From Betaproteobacteria bacterium (GTDB lineage: Bacteria; Pseudomonadota; Gammaproteobacteria; Burkholderiales; SG8-39), in NCBI GenBank assembly GCA_029863065.1, contig JAOTWE010000007.1, positions 1 to 32,646 of the forward strand: DNA of 32,646 nt, given 5' to 3'. The notes below the pieces were generated by a model that was not told the origin of the DNA, ran no database searches, and saw nothing but the letters and a program-made list of their open reading frames with translations. The number at the start of each line of letters is the position of its first letter. Within the stretch, counting starts at the first letter, position 1. Shown here in pieces: positions 9,261-19,718 of this stretch. Position numbers and translations under genes: made by a program.

Positions 9261-9377
9261 TTTTCCCGGAAGAAGCTGCAATATAGCCGAAATTGCCGTC
9301 GGTCCGGCTTTACGGAGCGGGGCACATTATCGCCCAGTGTGCGCCCCAATGACACGATGTCACACGTTAGAAGCTAT

Positions 9378-10007
9378 TTATCCGCTTTTCGCCGAAGATG
9401 GCCCCGTTTTCGCCACAAGTTGTCCCACCTCAGCGATTCCGGCGCGCTCTACGACCCGTCCAGCCTGTGAAGTTTTTAACGCCAGACGCTCATCCCGGGG
9501 ATCGAAAACCTGCAGGCGCAACGGCGCGCCTTGCCAATCCAGCTTGAACACGCTCACCGAGCGTGCCCGGTCGCCGGCGAAGCGCCGTCCCTCGGCCGTG
9601 TCGAAGGCAAGATTGCGCTCGAGCAGGAATAGCTCCACGTCCTTCGTACTCTCCGGAAACAGCTGCAGCTCTATCTCCGCATAGGGGCCGGCGAGGCCCG
9701 TGAGCACTGGCCCGGTAAGGTACGGGCTGAAGTGCGCGAGCGCGCGCATGGCGTCGAGCGCGACGCGGCGCAGTTCGGCGATCAATTCGGGGTGCTCCTC
9801 GGCCTGATAGAGGTCACGGTAGGCGCGCAGCTCGGCCTCGATCTCGTGATTGGCGGGCAGCGCCTCGGTGCCGGGCGCCCCGAGCTGGCGCGCAGCCTTT
9901 CTCTTGGCGAGCGCGAAATCGTCGATGCCGTCCTCAGCCATCAGGCGGGCGGCAGCGGCGGCGATGCGCACGCGCATGCCGTTCTGCCGCGAATTCGAGC
10001 GGCTCAT
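9378..10007 (-). CDS. Conserved hypothetical protein, possible nucleotidyltransferase-like
   Basis: MSRSNSRQNGMRVRIAAAAARLMAEDGIDDFALAKRKAARQLGAPGTEALP...YLTGPVLTGLAGPYAEIELQLFPESTKDVELFLLERN; intact ORF with normal codon bias, divergent from mpl. Confidence 0.75.
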   Translation of the reverse strand: MSRSNSRQNGMRVRIAAAAARLMAEDGIDDFALAKRKAARQLGAPGTEALPANHEIEAELRAYRDLYQAEEHPELIAELRRVALDAMRALAHFSPYLTGPVLTGLAGPYAEIELQLFPESTKDVELFLLERNLAFDTAEGRRFAGDRARSVSVFKLDWQGAPLRLQVFDPRDERLALKTSQAGRVVERAGIAEVGQLVAKTGPSSAKSG

Positions 10008-10075
10008 AGCCGGGGCATCATAGCGCAACGCCTTAAGGGGTCATCGCGTACAATCGCCGCCCTTCCTCCCCCGCC

Positions 10076-11440
10076 ATGGCCGCACACCTGCACATCCTGG
10101 GCATCTGCGGCACGTTCATGGGCGGCCTGGCGGCGATCGCGCGGCAGGCGGGCCTGCGCGTCACGGGCTGCGATGCGAACGTGTACCCGCCAATGAGCTC
10201 GCAGCTCGCCGCGCTCGGCATCGAGCTGACCGAAGGCTACGGCGCTGGGCAGCTCGCGCTGGCGCCGGATCTCTGGGTCATCGGCAACGTGGTGACGCGC
10301 GGCAATCCGCTCATGGAGGCGATCCTCGATTCGGGCCGGCGCTATGTATCCGGGCCGCAGTGGCTTGCCGAGCACGTGTTGGCGGGCCGCCATGTGCTGG
10401 CGGTGGCGGGGACCCACGGCAAGACCGGCACTGCGGCGATGCTCGCCTGGATCCTGGAGCACGCCGGGCGCAAGCCGGGCTTCCTGATCGGCGGTCTGCC
10501 GGCCAACTTCGGCGTCAGCGCCCGGTTGGGCGAATCCGACCTGTTCGTCATCGAGGCCGACGAATATGACACCGCATTCTTCGACAAGCGCTCCAAATTC
10601 GTCCACTACGGGGCCAAGACCACGGTTTTGAACAACTTGGAGTTCGATCATGCAGACATCTTCGACGATCTTGCAGCGATCGAACGTCAATTTCACAACT
10701 TCGTACGGATACTGCCATCTTCCGGGCTGATTGTGTTGAACGGCAAGGACGAAGATCTGGAGCGAGTGCTTACCCAGGGCTGCTGGACCCCGGTGGAACG
10801 CTTCGGCACAGAAAGCGGGTGGCAGGCCGGTGCGCCCGATGCTGACCAGGGCTTCGAGGTGCGGCTGCAGGGCCGGACACTCGGACGCGTACGCTGGACC
10901 CAGGCGGGCGAGCACAACCGCCTGAACGCGCTGGCGGCGATCGCCGCGGCGCGCCATGTCGGTGTGGAGCCTGCCGCCGCGATCGAAGCCCTGGCGAGCT
11001 ACCAGGGCGTGCGGCGGCGTCTCGAACTGCGCGGCACGGCGCGCGGCGTGTCCATCTACGACGATTTCGCGCACCATCCGACGGCGATCGCCGCGGCGCT
11101 CGAAGGCTTGCGCTCAATGGCCGGCACCGCGCGCATCCTTGCCGTGCTCGAGCCGCGCTCCAACACCATGAAACTCGGCGTGATGAAGGATCGGCTGGCG
11201 GCGAGCCTCGCCGGCGCCGACCGGGTCTACGTGTATGCGGCGGGCCTGGGCTGGGACGCGGGGACGGCGCTGAAGCCCCTAGGGGAGCGCGCGCGCAGCT
11301 TCGAGCAGCTCGACGCGCTGGTGGCAGCGATCGCCGCCGAGGCGCGCCCCGGGGACCACGTGCTCGTCATGTCAAACGGCGCGTTTGGCGGAGTGCACGG
11401 CAAGCTGCTCGCGGCCATCGGCAGCCAGGCCGCGGCATGA
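10076..11440 (+). CDS. mpl: UDP-N-acetylmuramate:L-alanyl-gamma-D-glutamyl-meso-diaminopimelate ligase
   Basis: HILGICGTFMGGLAAIARQAGLRVTGCDANVYPPMS...AGTHGKTGTAAMLAWILEHAG...IYDDFAHHPTAI; Mpl rather than MurC. Confidence 0.95.
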   Translation: MAAHLHILGICGTFMGGLAAIARQAGLRVTGCDANVYPPMSSQLAALGIELTEGYGAGQLALAPDLWVIGNVVTRGNPLMEAILDSGRRYVSGPQWLAEHVLAGRHVLAVAGTHGKTGTAAMLAWILEHAGRKPGFLIGGLPANFGVSARLGESDLFVIEADEYDTAFFDKRSKFVHYGAKTTVLNNLEFDHADIFDDLAAIERQFHNFVRILPSSGLIVLNGKDEDLERVLTQGCWTPVERFGTESGWQAGAPDADQGFEVRLQGRTLGRVRWTQAGEHNRLNALAAIAAARHVGVEPAAAIEALASYQGVRRRLELRGTARGVSIYDDFAHHPTAIAAALEGLRSMAGTARILAVLEPRSNTMKLGVMKDRLAASLAGADRVYVYAAGLGWDAGTALKPLGERARSFEQLDALVAAIAAEARPGDHVLVMSNGAFGGVHGKLLAAIGSQAAA

Positions 11441-12000
11441 TTGTTTATCTGCACGGCTTCAATTCCTCGCCCCGGTCCCACAAGGCGCAGATACTGGCCC
11501 GGTTCATGGCCGAGCGCGGCCTTGGCGATCGCTGCGCCTGCCCGGCGCTGCCGCCGCTCGCCACCGACGCCATCGCCGCGATCGAGGCGCTGATGGCGCG
11601 GCACTCGGGGGCGCGCTTCTGCTTTCTCGGCTCGTCGCTGGGCGGCTACTACGCCACCTATCTCGTGGAAAAGCACGCGATGAAGGCGGTGCTGGTCAAT
11701 CCTGCGATCGACCCCCACGTCGGCCTGCGCGTCTACCTTGGCGAGCAGAAGAATCTGCATACCGGCGAGCCCTATGAACTTACGGAAGCCCACCTGCAGG
11801 ATTGGCAGAAGCTCTGGGTGCCGCGCATCACGCCGTCCCGCTACCTGCTGATCGTGGAGACGGGCGACGAAGTTCTGGACTACCGCCGGGCGCTGGCGCG
11901 CTACCGCGACGCCGACCAGGTGGTGGTGCCGGGCGGCGATCACAGCTTGCAGAGTTTCCCGCAGCACCTGCCGCGCATCCTCGCCTTCGCGGAGCCCTGA
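11437..12000 (+). CDS. YqiA/YcfP family alpha/beta-fold esterase
   Basis: MIVYLHGFNSSPRSHKAQ...FLGSSLGGYYATYLVEKH...VLVNPAIDP; GxSxGG nucleophile elbow. ATGA overlap with mpl. Confidence 0.9.
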   Translation: MIVYLHGFNSSPRSHKAQILARFMAERGLGDRCACPALPPLATDAIAAIEALMARHSGARFCFLGSSLGGYYATYLVEKHAMKAVLVNPAIDPHVGLRVYLGEQKNLHTGEPYELTEAHLQDWQKLWVPRITPSRYLLIVETGDEVLDYRRALARYRDADQVVVPGGDHSLQSFPQHLPRILAFAEP

Positions 12001-12001
12001 G

Positions 12002-13885
12002 ATGCATGTGCTCTACGAGGAAGACGGCGATTTCAAGGTCGGAAGCGTGCTCGCGCAGGCGCCGGCGTCATTCCAAGTCGAAAGCCCGCACGGCCGTCGC
12101 TCCAAGGTGAAAGCGGCGTCGGTGCTGCTGCGCTTCGAGCGGCCCGGCGGCGCCGAACTGCTCGAAGCGGCGAACCGGTTCGCCGCCGGCCTGGACACTG
12201 ACTTCCTCTGGCAGTGCTGCGGCGCCGACGAGTTCGGCTTCGAGGCGCTGGCGCGCGAGTATGTGGGGCGGGAACCGAGCCCTCCAGAGGCGGCGGGGGT
12301 GCTGCTGAAGCTGCACTCGGCGCCGATGTACTTTCACCGGCGCGGGCGCGGCCGCTACCAGGCGGCCCCGGCGGAAACGCTCAAGCTCGCGCTCGCTTCA
12401 GCCGAGAAGAAGAAGCGCGCCCTCGAGCAAATCGCGAACTGGGCGGAAAGCCTGGCGCGCGGCGAATGCCCGCCGGAAATCGCGCGCCTGCGCGACGAGC
12501 TGCTGTACGCGCCCGACCGCAACAAGCCCGAGACCAAGGCGTTCGAGCAGGCCTGCCAGGCGAGCGGGCTGACGCCGGCGCATCTCCTTGAGCGCTGCGG
12601 CCTCATCGCCGACGCCCATGACTACCACCTGAACCGCTTCCTGTTCGAGTTCTACCCGCACGGCACGGCGTTCCCGCCGCACGAGGTGCCCGAGCCGCCG
12701 GCCGACCTGCCGCTCGCCACGGCGCAGGCATTCAGCCTGGATGACGCCGAGACCACGGAAATCGACGACGCGTTCTCGCTCACCCGCGTGTCGGACGAAG
12801 AGTGGCGCGTCGGCATCCACATCGCCGCGCCGGCGCTGGTCTTCGCGCCCGGCTCGGCGCTCGATGCCCTGGCACGCGAGCGGCTGTCCACCGCGTACAT
12901 GCCGGGCTTCAAGGTCACGATGCTGCCGCCGGACGTGATCGCGCGCTACTCGCTCGACGCCGGCGCGGAGCGCGCGGTCTTATCGCTGTACCTGAACGTG
13001 TCGGCGGCGGATCTCGCGGTGCGCGGCCACCACTCGCGGCTGGAGCGCGTGCGCGTCGCCGCCAACCTGCGCCATGGCGCGGTCGCCGCCCTGGATGCGG
13101 CTTTCGAAGCGGGCACCGAGGCGGGCGTGCCGTACGAGGAGGAACTGCGCACGCTGTGGAAGATCGCCGAAGCGCTCGAGCGGCGCCGCGGCAAGCCGAG
13201 CGTCAATGCGGCGGTGCTGGATTACAGCTTTCGCATCGAGGCCGGGCGCGTGCGCATCGAGCCGCGCCGGCGCGGCGCGCCGCTCGACAAGCTGGTCTCG
13301 GAGCTCATGATCCTCGCCAACGCCACCTGGGGCGAACTGCTCGCCGAGCGCGACATCGCCGCCCTGTACCGCGTGCAGTCTTCGGGCAAGGTGCGCATGA
13401 GTGTGCACGCCGAGGCGCACGAAGGGCTCGGGCTCGCGTGCTACGCATGGATGAGCTCGCCGCTGCGCCGTTACGTCGACCTCGTCAACCAGTGGCAGCT
13501 GGTGGCGGCGCTCAGTGCGCGCAAGCCGCCCTTCGCGCGCACCTCCGAAGTGCTGCTTGGGGCGCTGCGCGCTTTCGAGGTGACCCACGCACGCTTCGAT
13601 GAGTACCAGCGCATCATGGAGAACTACTGGTGCCTGCGGTGGCTGCTGCAGGAGGCGGTGGCCGAGGCCAATGCCGTGGTGGTGCGCGAGAATCTGGTGC
13701 GATTCGAAAACCTGCCGCTGTCGGCGCGCGTGCCGTCGCTGCCGGCGCTCGAGCCGGGAACGCGCGTGCGCCTCGCCATCGACTCCGTGGACCTGCTGGA
13801 ACGCAGCCTTGCGTGCACCTACCGCGAGACGCTGCAGCCCGGCAGTGGCGAAGCGCCGCCGGGCGATGAGCGCGAAGATCGCTAA
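12002..13885 (+). CDS. RNB-domain (RNase II/R family) exoribonuclease
   Basis: FSLDDAETTEIDDAFSLTRV...STAYMPGFKVTMLPPDVIARYSL...YAWMSSPLRRYVDLVNQWQL: RNB catalytic motifs. Confidence 0.93.
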   Translation: MHVLYEEDGDFKVGSVLAQAPASFQVESPHGRRSKVKAASVLLRFERPGGAELLEAANRFAAGLDTDFLWQCCGADEFGFEALAREYVGREPSPPEAAGVLLKLHSAPMYFHRRGRGRYQAAPAETLKLALASAEKKKRALEQIANWAESLARGECPPEIARLRDELLYAPDRNKPETKAFEQACQASGLTPAHLLERCGLIADAHDYHLNRFLFEFYPHGTAFPPHEVPEPPADLPLATAQAFSLDDAETTEIDDAFSLTRVSDEEWRVGIHIAAPALVFAPGSALDALARERLSTAYMPGFKVTMLPPDVIARYSLDAGAERAVLSLYLNVSAADLAVRGHHSRLERVRVAANLRHGAVAALDAAFEAGTEAGVPYEEELRTLWKIAEALERRRGKPSVNAAVLDYSFRIEAGRVRIEPRRRGAPLDKLVSELMILANATWGELLAERDIAALYRVQSSGKVRMSVHAEAHEGLGLACYAWMSSPLRRYVDLVNQWQLVAALSARKPPFARTSEVLLGALRAFEVTHARFDEYQRIMENYWCLRWLLQEAVAEANAVVVRENLVRFENLPLSARVPSLPALEPGTRVRLAIDSVDLLERSLACTYRETLQPGSGEAPPGDEREDR

Positions 13886-13894
13886 AGCCCTAGA

Positions 13895-14836
13895 ATGGCG
13901 GCGATTTATCGCCTCGAGGTGCCATTGCAGGGAGCCGTAGCGACCCGCATTCCGGGCGCGGCCGAAATCTGGTCCGGGCTCGACCATCAGTCTCGCGTCC
14001 TGACCGCGGCGGTGGTGGCGTCGCTCCTGCTGCACGCGGTCCTGCTCTCGGTGCACTTCAAGTTTCCGGCGGACTTGCGCTGGCGCAGCAGCGAGCCGGC
14101 TCTCGACGTGATCCTCGTCAATGCCCGCACTCGGCAGCGCCCGTCGCGCAGCGACGCGTTGGCGCAGGCGAACCTCGACGGCGGCGGCGATACCGAACAG
14201 GCGCGGCGCGCGAAATCGCCGCTGCCGGTGATCGACCCGCGAACGCCAGGACGGGATCTGGCGAAGGCCGAGCGGCGCATGCGCGAGCTCGAGGTCGAGC
14301 AGCGAAAGCTCCTGGCGCAGTCGCGCCGGCCGGCGCCACGCGTGCCCGCGGTCGGTGAGCGCCCTGCGCCCGCGGACGATTCCGCACCGCCGCGCGGGGG
14401 GCGCGATCTCGAAGACCTGTCGCTCATCGCCATGCGCCTGCAGGCGGAGATCAGCCGCAACCTGGATGCCTATCAGAAGCGTCCGCGCAAGAAATTCATC
14501 GGCGCCAGCGCCGTCGAGTACCGCTTCGCGCAGTACGAGGAGGACTGGCGGCGCAAGGTGGAGCGCGTGGGGACGGTGAACTACCCGTCGGCCGCACGCG
14601 GCAAGCTCTATGGCAATCTGCGCTTGACGGTGACGCTGCGTGCCGACGGCAATGTCGAGGCGGTGGAGCTCGACCGCTCCTCGGGCCTGAAAGTGCTCGA
14701 CGACGCCGCGTTCCGGATCGTGCGCATGGCATCGCCCTACGCGGCGTTCCCGCCGCAGATCCGCCGCGACACCGACCTGCTGGTGATCACGCGCACCTGG
14801 TTCTTCGGCCGCGGCGATCGGCTCTGGACCGAATAG
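13895..14836 (+). CDS. TonB family energy transducer
   Basis: N-terminal TM (VLTAAVVASLLLHAVLLSVHF), charged/Pro linker, C-terminal VGTVNYPSAARGKLYGNLRLTVTLRADGNVEAVELDRSSGLKVLDDAAFRIVR TonB domain. Confidence 0.9.
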   Translation: MAAIYRLEVPLQGAVATRIPGAAEIWSGLDHQSRVLTAAVVASLLLHAVLLSVHFKFPADLRWRSSEPALDVILVNARTRQRPSRSDALAQANLDGGGDTEQARRAKSPLPVIDPRTPGRDLAKAERRMRELEVEQRKLLAQSRRPAPRVPAVGERPAPADDSAPPRGGRDLEDLSLIAMRLQAEISRNLDAYQKRPRKKFIGASAVEYRFAQYEEDWRRKVERVGTVNYPSAARGKLYGNLRLTVTLRADGNVEAVELDRSSGLKVLDDAAFRIVRMASPYAAFPPQIRRDTDLLVITRTWFFGRGDRLWTE

Positions 14837-14840
14837 CGCC

Positions 14841-15641
14841 GTGCCGGACCGCTATGCGGTGATCGGCCACCCGGTCGCCCATTCCAAATCTCCGTGGATC
14901 CATGCGCAGTTCGCGCGCGCCACCGGCGAGGACATCGCGTATGACGCGATCGACGCGCCGCCCGACGCGTTCGTCGCGGAGGTGGAGAAGTTCCGCGCGG
15001 CAGGCGGCAAGGGACTGAACGTCACGCTGCCGTTCAAGGAACAGGCGTTCCGCTACTGCGCCGGCAGCACCGCGCGCGCCGCGGCGGCGCAAGCCGTGAA
15101 CACGTTGCTGCTCGACCGCGAGCAACCGTTCGGCGACAACACCGACGGCGTCGGGCTGGTGCGCGATCTCACGGCCAATCTCGCACGGAACCTGGTGGGC
15201 GTGCAGGTGCTCCTGCTCGGCGCGGGGGGTGCCGCACAGGGCGTGCTGGCGCCGCTCGCCGCGGCGGGTGCGGCCGCCATCGTCGTCGCCAATCGCACGC
15301 CGGCGCGCGCGCAGGCGCTCGCCGCGCGCGTGCCGGGTGTCCTCGCCTGCGGCTTCGACGCGCTCGGCGGCCGCGCCTTCGACCTCGTGGTGAACGCCAC
15401 TTCCGCGGGATTGAGCGGCGAGCTGCCGCGCCTGCCGCAGGGGCTGTTTCGCGCCGGCGCGCTGGCCTACGACATGCTCTACGGCCGCGACACCGAGTTC
15501 CTCGCCATGGCGCGCGCCGCCGGCGCGGCGACCAGCGACGGCCTGGGCATGCTGGTCGAGCAGGCCGCGGAATCCTTTCTCGTCTGGCGCGGCGTGCGGC
15601 CGGACACGCGCCCGGTGCTCGCCGCGCTGCGCGCGTACTAG
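14841..15641 (+). CDS. aroE: Shikimate dehydrogenase
   Basis: GTG start; YAVIGHPVAHSKSPWIHAQFA...GKGLNVTLPFKEQAF...GDNTDGVGLVRDL...LLGAGGAAQGVL. Confidence 0.97.
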   Translation: MPDRYAVIGHPVAHSKSPWIHAQFARATGEDIAYDAIDAPPDAFVAEVEKFRAAGGKGLNVTLPFKEQAFRYCAGSTARAAAAQAVNTLLLDREQPFGDNTDGVGLVRDLTANLARNLVGVQVLLLGAGGAAQGVLAPLAAAGAAAIVVANRTPARAQALAARVPGVLACGFDALGGRAFDLVVNATSAGLSGELPRLPQGLFRAGALAYDMLYGRDTEFLAMARAAGAATSDGLGMLVEQAAESFLVWRGVRPDTRPVLAALRAY

Positions 15642-15644
15642 GCG

Positions 15645-16352
15645 ATGCTGCGCGCCCTGCGCCGCGCCTGGCGAATCGCCGGCTTCACGCTGGTCGCGCT
15701 GGTCGTCGCGGCACCCGTGATGCAGGCCTGGTACTACGCGCACATCCTCTGGTGGGCGCACAACGCGCCTTCCAGCACCGCCTTCATGGAACGCCGGCTC
15801 GAGCAGATGCGCGAGTCGAATCCCAGGGCGCGCCTGCGCCACCAGTGGGTCCCTTACGCGCGCATCTCGGACGAGCTCAAACGCGCGGTGGTGGCCGCCG
15901 AAGACGCCAAGTTTCTCGACCACGAGGGCTTTGACTGGGAGGCGATCCAGAAGGCGATGGAGAAGAACGAGCGCCGGGGCAGGGTGGTGGCGGGCGCCTC
16001 CACCATCAGCCAGCAGCTGGCGAAGAACCTGTTCCTGTCGGGCCAGCGCTCGTGGCTGCGCAAGGCGCAGGAAGCGATCATCACCGCAATGCTCGAGCAC
16101 GCCATGGAAAAACGTCGCATCCTGGAGCTGTATCTGAACTTTGCCGAGTGGGGCGACGGGGTGTTCGGCGCGGAAGCCGCGGCGCGCTACCACTTCGGCG
16201 TGCCGGCGGCGCGCCTGGATGCCGCGCAGGCGGTCTGGCTCGCCGCCATCCTGCCTAGCCCGCGGCGCTACGTGGGCGGCGCGCGCACCGAATACCTGGA
16301 GAGCCGCATCGACACCATCCGCCGGCGCATGGCGGACGCGCAAATCCCCTGA
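15645..16352 (+). CDS. mtgA: Monofunctional biosynthetic peptidoglycan transglycosylase
   Basis: RAVVAAEDAKFLDHEGFDWEAIQKAMEKN...GASTISQQLAKNLFLSGQRSWLRKAQEAIITAMLE: GT51 motifs. Confidence 0.96.
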   Translation: MLRALRRAWRIAGFTLVALVVAAPVMQAWYYAHILWWAHNAPSSTAFMERRLEQMRESNPRARLRHQWVPYARISDELKRAVVAAEDAKFLDHEGFDWEAIQKAMEKNERRGRVVAGASTISQQLAKNLFLSGQRSWLRKAQEAIITAMLEHAMEKRRILELYLNFAEWGDGVFGAEAAARYHFGVPAARLDAAQAVWLAAILPSPRRYVGGARTEYLESRIDTIRRRMADAQIP

Positions 16353-16967
16353 TCAGGATTTCGGCGGCGGCGCTGCTTTGGGCGGGCTGAGCGGTGGAAC
16401 GGTGAGCACGCCTGCGAGGATGAGACGCCGCGCTACGTCGAACTGCGACTTTAGGGCGTAATCGAACAGTCCCAGGCGCTCGTCGAACAGCGCCTGCGCG
16501 ATGCTCGCCGGGCTTGCCGGCGGCAGTTCGAGCCGCGCGTCCGCCTCGCCGCTTTCGGCGACGACGCGCATGCCCTGCTTGCGCGCCAAGTGCACCATGG
16601 TGCCGTTCTCGGCGAGGCAGTGCATGAACAGCGCGCCGATGCCCCAGTTGCGCGCGTGCCCGTGCGAGCGCGACACGAGCGCCGCGCCGATGCCGCGGCC
16701 GCGGTGGGCGGGCAGGACCGAAACGCCGAGCTCGGCGTGAGCGTCGGCGCGCGCGAGGTGCGCGGCGCCGGCCAGCTGCAGTCGGTCGTCGAACACGCCA
16801 AAGACGACGTCGCGCGCAAAATCGACGCGCGCCACGTACTCATCGATCGCCGCATCGGCGAGGACGATGCCGAAGCGCAGGCGCCGGTCCCCGGCGTCGA
16901 GCGCGCGCAGGTGCGTCGCGAATTTCGCGCGCTCCAGTCTGGGCAGTTCCCGGGTGACGATGCGCAT
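16353..16967 (-). CDS. GNAT family N-acetyltransferase
   Basis: AELGVSVLPAHRGRGIGAALVSRSHGHARNWGIGALFMHCLAENGTMVHLARKQGM: acetyl-CoA binding motif. Confidence 0.87.
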   Translation of the reverse strand: MRIVTRELPRLERAKFATHLRALDAGDRRLRFGIVLADAAIDEYVARVDFARDVVFGVFDDRLQLAGAAHLARADAHAELGVSVLPAHRGRGIGAALVSRSHGHARNWGIGALFMHCLAENGTMVHLARKQGMRVVAESGEADARLELPPASPASIAQALFDERLGLFDYALKSQFDVARRLILAGVLTVPPLSPPKAAPPPKS

Positions 16968-17012
16968 GGCGAGTTCGACAGGCCATTGTCTCGCAAAGTT
17001 CGTGCCGGGAAA

Positions 17013-18296
17013 TCAGGAAGCGCTGCCGAATGCCTCGTTCGCCGCCACGAGCGTCTGTTCGACGTCCGCAGCGTCGTGTGCCGACGACACGAAGCCCGCC
17101 TCGTAGGCCGAGGGCGCCAGATAAATCCCCTGCGCGAGCATCGACTGGAAGAAGCGATTGAAACGCTGCGCGTCGCACTGCATGACTTCGGCAAAGCTCG
17201 TCGGCGGCGTCGCGCGAAAGTAAATGCCGAACATGCTGCCGATGGATTGCGAGGCGAAGGTGACGCCGGCGCGCTTTGCCGCCGCGGCGAGACCCGCAAC
17301 GAGGCTGCGCGTCGTCGCCTCGATGCGCGGCTGGAATTCCGGCGTGTCGACGAGCTTGAGCGTCGCCAGCCCGGCAGCGACTGCGACCGGATTGCCCGAG
17401 AGCGTGCCGGCCTGGTACACCGGGCCGAGCGGCGCAATGCATTGCATGATGTCGCGCCGCCCGCCGACCGCCGCCACGGGCAGCCCGCCGCCGATCACCT
17501 TGCCGAGCGTGGTGAGATCCGGGCGGATGCCGTAGCGCGCCTGCGCCCCGCCCGCAGCGACGCGGAACCCCGTCATCACTTCGTCGAAGATGAGCACCGC
17601 GCCGTGCTGCGTGCACTGCTCGCGCAGCGTCTCGAGAAACCCGGGCGCGGGCAGGACCAGGTTCATGTTGCCGGCCACCGGCTCGACGATGACGCCGGCG
17701 ATCTCGGCGCCGTGCTGCCCGAACAGCGCGCGCACCTTGGCGGCGTCGTTGTAGTCGAGCACCAGCGTGTGCGCCGCGGTTTGTGCCGGCACGCCCGCCG
17801 AGCTCGGATGGCCGAAGGTGAGCGCGCCCGAACCCGCCTTCACCAGCAGTGCGTCGGCGTGCCCGTGGTAGCAACCTTCGAATTTGACGATCAGGTCCCT
17901 GCCGGTGAAGCCGCGCGCCAGGCGGATCGCGGTCATGGTGGCCTCGGTCCCCGAGGATACGAGCCGCACCAGCTCGAGCGAAGGCACGAGCCGGCACAGC
18001 AGTTCCGCCATCTCCACCTCGGCGACGGTGGGCGCGCCGAAGGAAAGGGCGCGCGAGGCCGCGGCCTGCACCGCCTCGACGACGCGCGGGTGCGTGTGCC
18101 CCGCGACCATCGGGCCCCAGGAACCGACGTAATCGATGTAGCGCCGGCCCTCGACATCCCAGAGATGCGCGCCGCTCGCGCGCTCGAAGAACCGCGGCGC
18201 GCCGCCCACGGCGCGAAACGCGCGCACCGGCGAATTGACGCCGGCGGGAATGCGCGCTTGCGCGCGCGCGAACAGCTCCTCGTTACTCGGCTTCAT
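17013..18296 (-). CDS. hemL: Glutamate-1-semialdehyde 2,1-aminomutase
   Basis: [27 protein letters not shown]...[41 protein letters not shown]...[17 protein letters not shown]. Confidence 0.97.
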   Translation of the reverse strand: MKPSNEELFARAQARIPAGVNSPVRAFRAVGGAPRFFERASGAHLWDVEGRRYIDYVGSWGPMVAGHTHPRVVEAVQAAASRALSFGAPTVAEVEMAELLCRLVPSLELVRLVSSGTEATMTAIRLARGFTGRDLIVKFEGCYHGHADALLVKAGSGALTFGHPSSAGVPAQTAAHTLVLDYNDAAKVRALFGQHGAEIAGVIVEPVAGNMNLVLPAPGFLETLREQCTQHGAVLIFDEVMTGFRVAAGGAQARYGIRPDLTTLGKVIGGGLPVAAVGGRRDIMQCIAPLGPVYQAGTLSGNPVAVAAGLATLKLVDTPEFQPRIEATTRSLVAGLAAAAKRAGVTFASQSIGSMFGIYFRATPPTSFAEVMQCDAQRFNRFFQSMLAQGIYLAPSAYEAGFVSSAHDAADVEQTLVAANEAFGSAS

Positions 18297-18888
18297 CAAA
18301 CAGCCTCCCGTACTGGCGCGCGCGCGCGGCGACATCCGGCGCGTCGAATAGATCGGAGATCACCGCCAGGCAATCGGCGCCCGCGGCGAGCACCTGCGGC
18401 GCATTGTGCAGCGTGATGCCGCCGATTGCCACCAGCGGCACGCCGAGCGCGCGCGCTTGGGCAAAAAGCGCGAGCGGCGCGCGCACCGCGCCGGGCTTGG
18501 TGGGCGAGGCGAACACCGATCCGAACGCGATGTAGTCGGCGCCCGCCGCCACGGCGCGCTCGGCCAGATCCAAGCGGTCGTAGCAGGAGGCGCCGATGAG
18601 TCGCCCGGGCAGGCGCGCGCGCGCCGCGGCGATGGCGCCGTCGTCGCGCCCGAGGTGCACCCCGGCGGCATCGACCGCGAGCGCGAGCTCCACGTCGTCG
18701 TTGATGATGAAGGGCACGCCGTGCGCGCGGCACAGGCGCGCCAGCATGCGCGCCTCGCGTTCGCGGCGTGCGCCGTCGGCAGACTTGTCGCGGTATTGCA
18801 GCGCGCACAGCGCGCGCGAGGCGAGCGCCTGCTCCACCTGCGACAGGTCCTGCCCGGTGATGGCGTACAGCCCGCGCAGCCGCATCAT
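18283..18888 (-). CDS. thiE: Thiamine phosphate synthase
   Basis: [11 protein letters not shown]...[11 protein letters not shown]...[24 protein letters not shown]...[37 protein letters not shown]. Confidence 0.94.
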   Translation of the reverse strand: MMRLRGLYAITGQDLSQVEQALASRALCALQYRDKSADGARREREARMLARLCRAHGVPFIINDDVELALAVDAAGVHLGRDDGAIAAARARLPGRLIGASCYDRLDLAERAVAAGADYIAFGSVFASPTKPGAVRAPLALFAQARALGVPLVAIGGITLHNAPQVLAAGADCLAVISDLFDAPDVAARARQYGRLFDEAE

Positions 18889-19643
18889 CGCGCGTGCAGC
18901 CGGTCGGGCACGTGCTGCCCGGTCCCCGGTCGGTAGCCGCGCTTGAGCGCGCACCAGGTGTAGTCCTGGGCGCGCCGCACCGCTTCGGGCACCGCATCGC
19001 CGTGCGCCAAGCGCGCGGCGATGGCCGAGGCGAGGGTGCAGCCCGAACCGTGGTAGCTCCCGGGCAGGCGCGGCCAGCGGTCCTCGCGCACCACGCCCCC
19101 AGCGCCATAAAGCGTGTTCACGACCTCGTCGCCGGGCTCGTGCGTGCCGGTGACCAGCACGTACCTGCAACCGAGCGCGAGCAATCCCTCGGCGCCGCCG
19201 AGTGCGCGTGCCTCGATGCTGTTCGGCGTCGCCACCGTGGCGCGTGGCAGGAGCAGGCTGCGCAGCGCCTGCAGCGTACCTTCGTCGCCGAGTGCATCGC
19301 CGCGCGCCGAGGCGAGCACCGGATCGAGCACCACGGGCACCTGCGGATGCGCGGCGAGCAGCTCGGCGATCGCCTGCGCATTGGCCGCGCTGCCGACGAC
19401 GCCGATCTTGATGGCGAGCGCGGGCGCATCGGCGAGCACGCAGCGCGCCTGCGCCGTGAGCTCGGCGGCAGGCAGGCTGTGCAGCGCCTCGACGCCGTGC
19501 GTGTTCTGCACCGTGAACGCGGTGAGCACCGAAAGCGGGTGGCAGCCGAGGCTCGCCAGCGTGAGGATGTCGGCTTGCAAGCCGGCGCCGCCCGTAGGAT
19601 CGGAAGCGGCGATGACGAGCACATTCGGCGGTGCGGCAAGCAT
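18885..19643 (-). CDS. thiD: Hydroxymethylpyrimidine/phosphomethylpyrimidine kinase
   Basis: VLVIAASDPTGGAGLQADILTLASLGCHPLSVLTAFTVQNTHGV...VVLDPVLASARGDAL...GSGCTLASAIAARLAHG. Confidence 0.95.
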   Translation of the reverse strand: MLAAPPNVLVIAASDPTGGAGLQADILTLASLGCHPLSVLTAFTVQNTHGVEALHSLPAAELTAQARCVLADAPALAIKIGVVGSAANAQAIAELLAAHPQVPVVLDPVLASARGDALGDEGTLQALRSLLLPRATVATPNSIEARALGGAEGLLALGCRYVLVTGTHEPGDEVVNTLYGAGGVVREDRWPRLPGSYHGSGCTLASAIAARLAHGDAVPEAVRRAQDYTWCALKRGYRPGTGQHVPDRLHAR

Positions 19644-19718
19644 GGGGGCGCGGCGCGGCCGCGGCGCGAATTACGCTAAGATGCCGCACGATTCTAACCC
19701 ACACGGCGCTGCCGCCCG

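Noticed and set aside
9350-9362. TGACA-CGA-TGTCA inverted repeat upstream of aroQ as an operator
   Set aside because: Only 5-bp arms, no known regulator match; expected by chance at this scale.
14787-16343. 518-aa - strand ORF
   Set aside because: Antisense to aroE and mtgA; no recognisable domain.
16590-18416. 608-aa + strand ORF
   Set aside because: Antisense to GNAT, hemL and the thiE end; compositionally a GC shadow.
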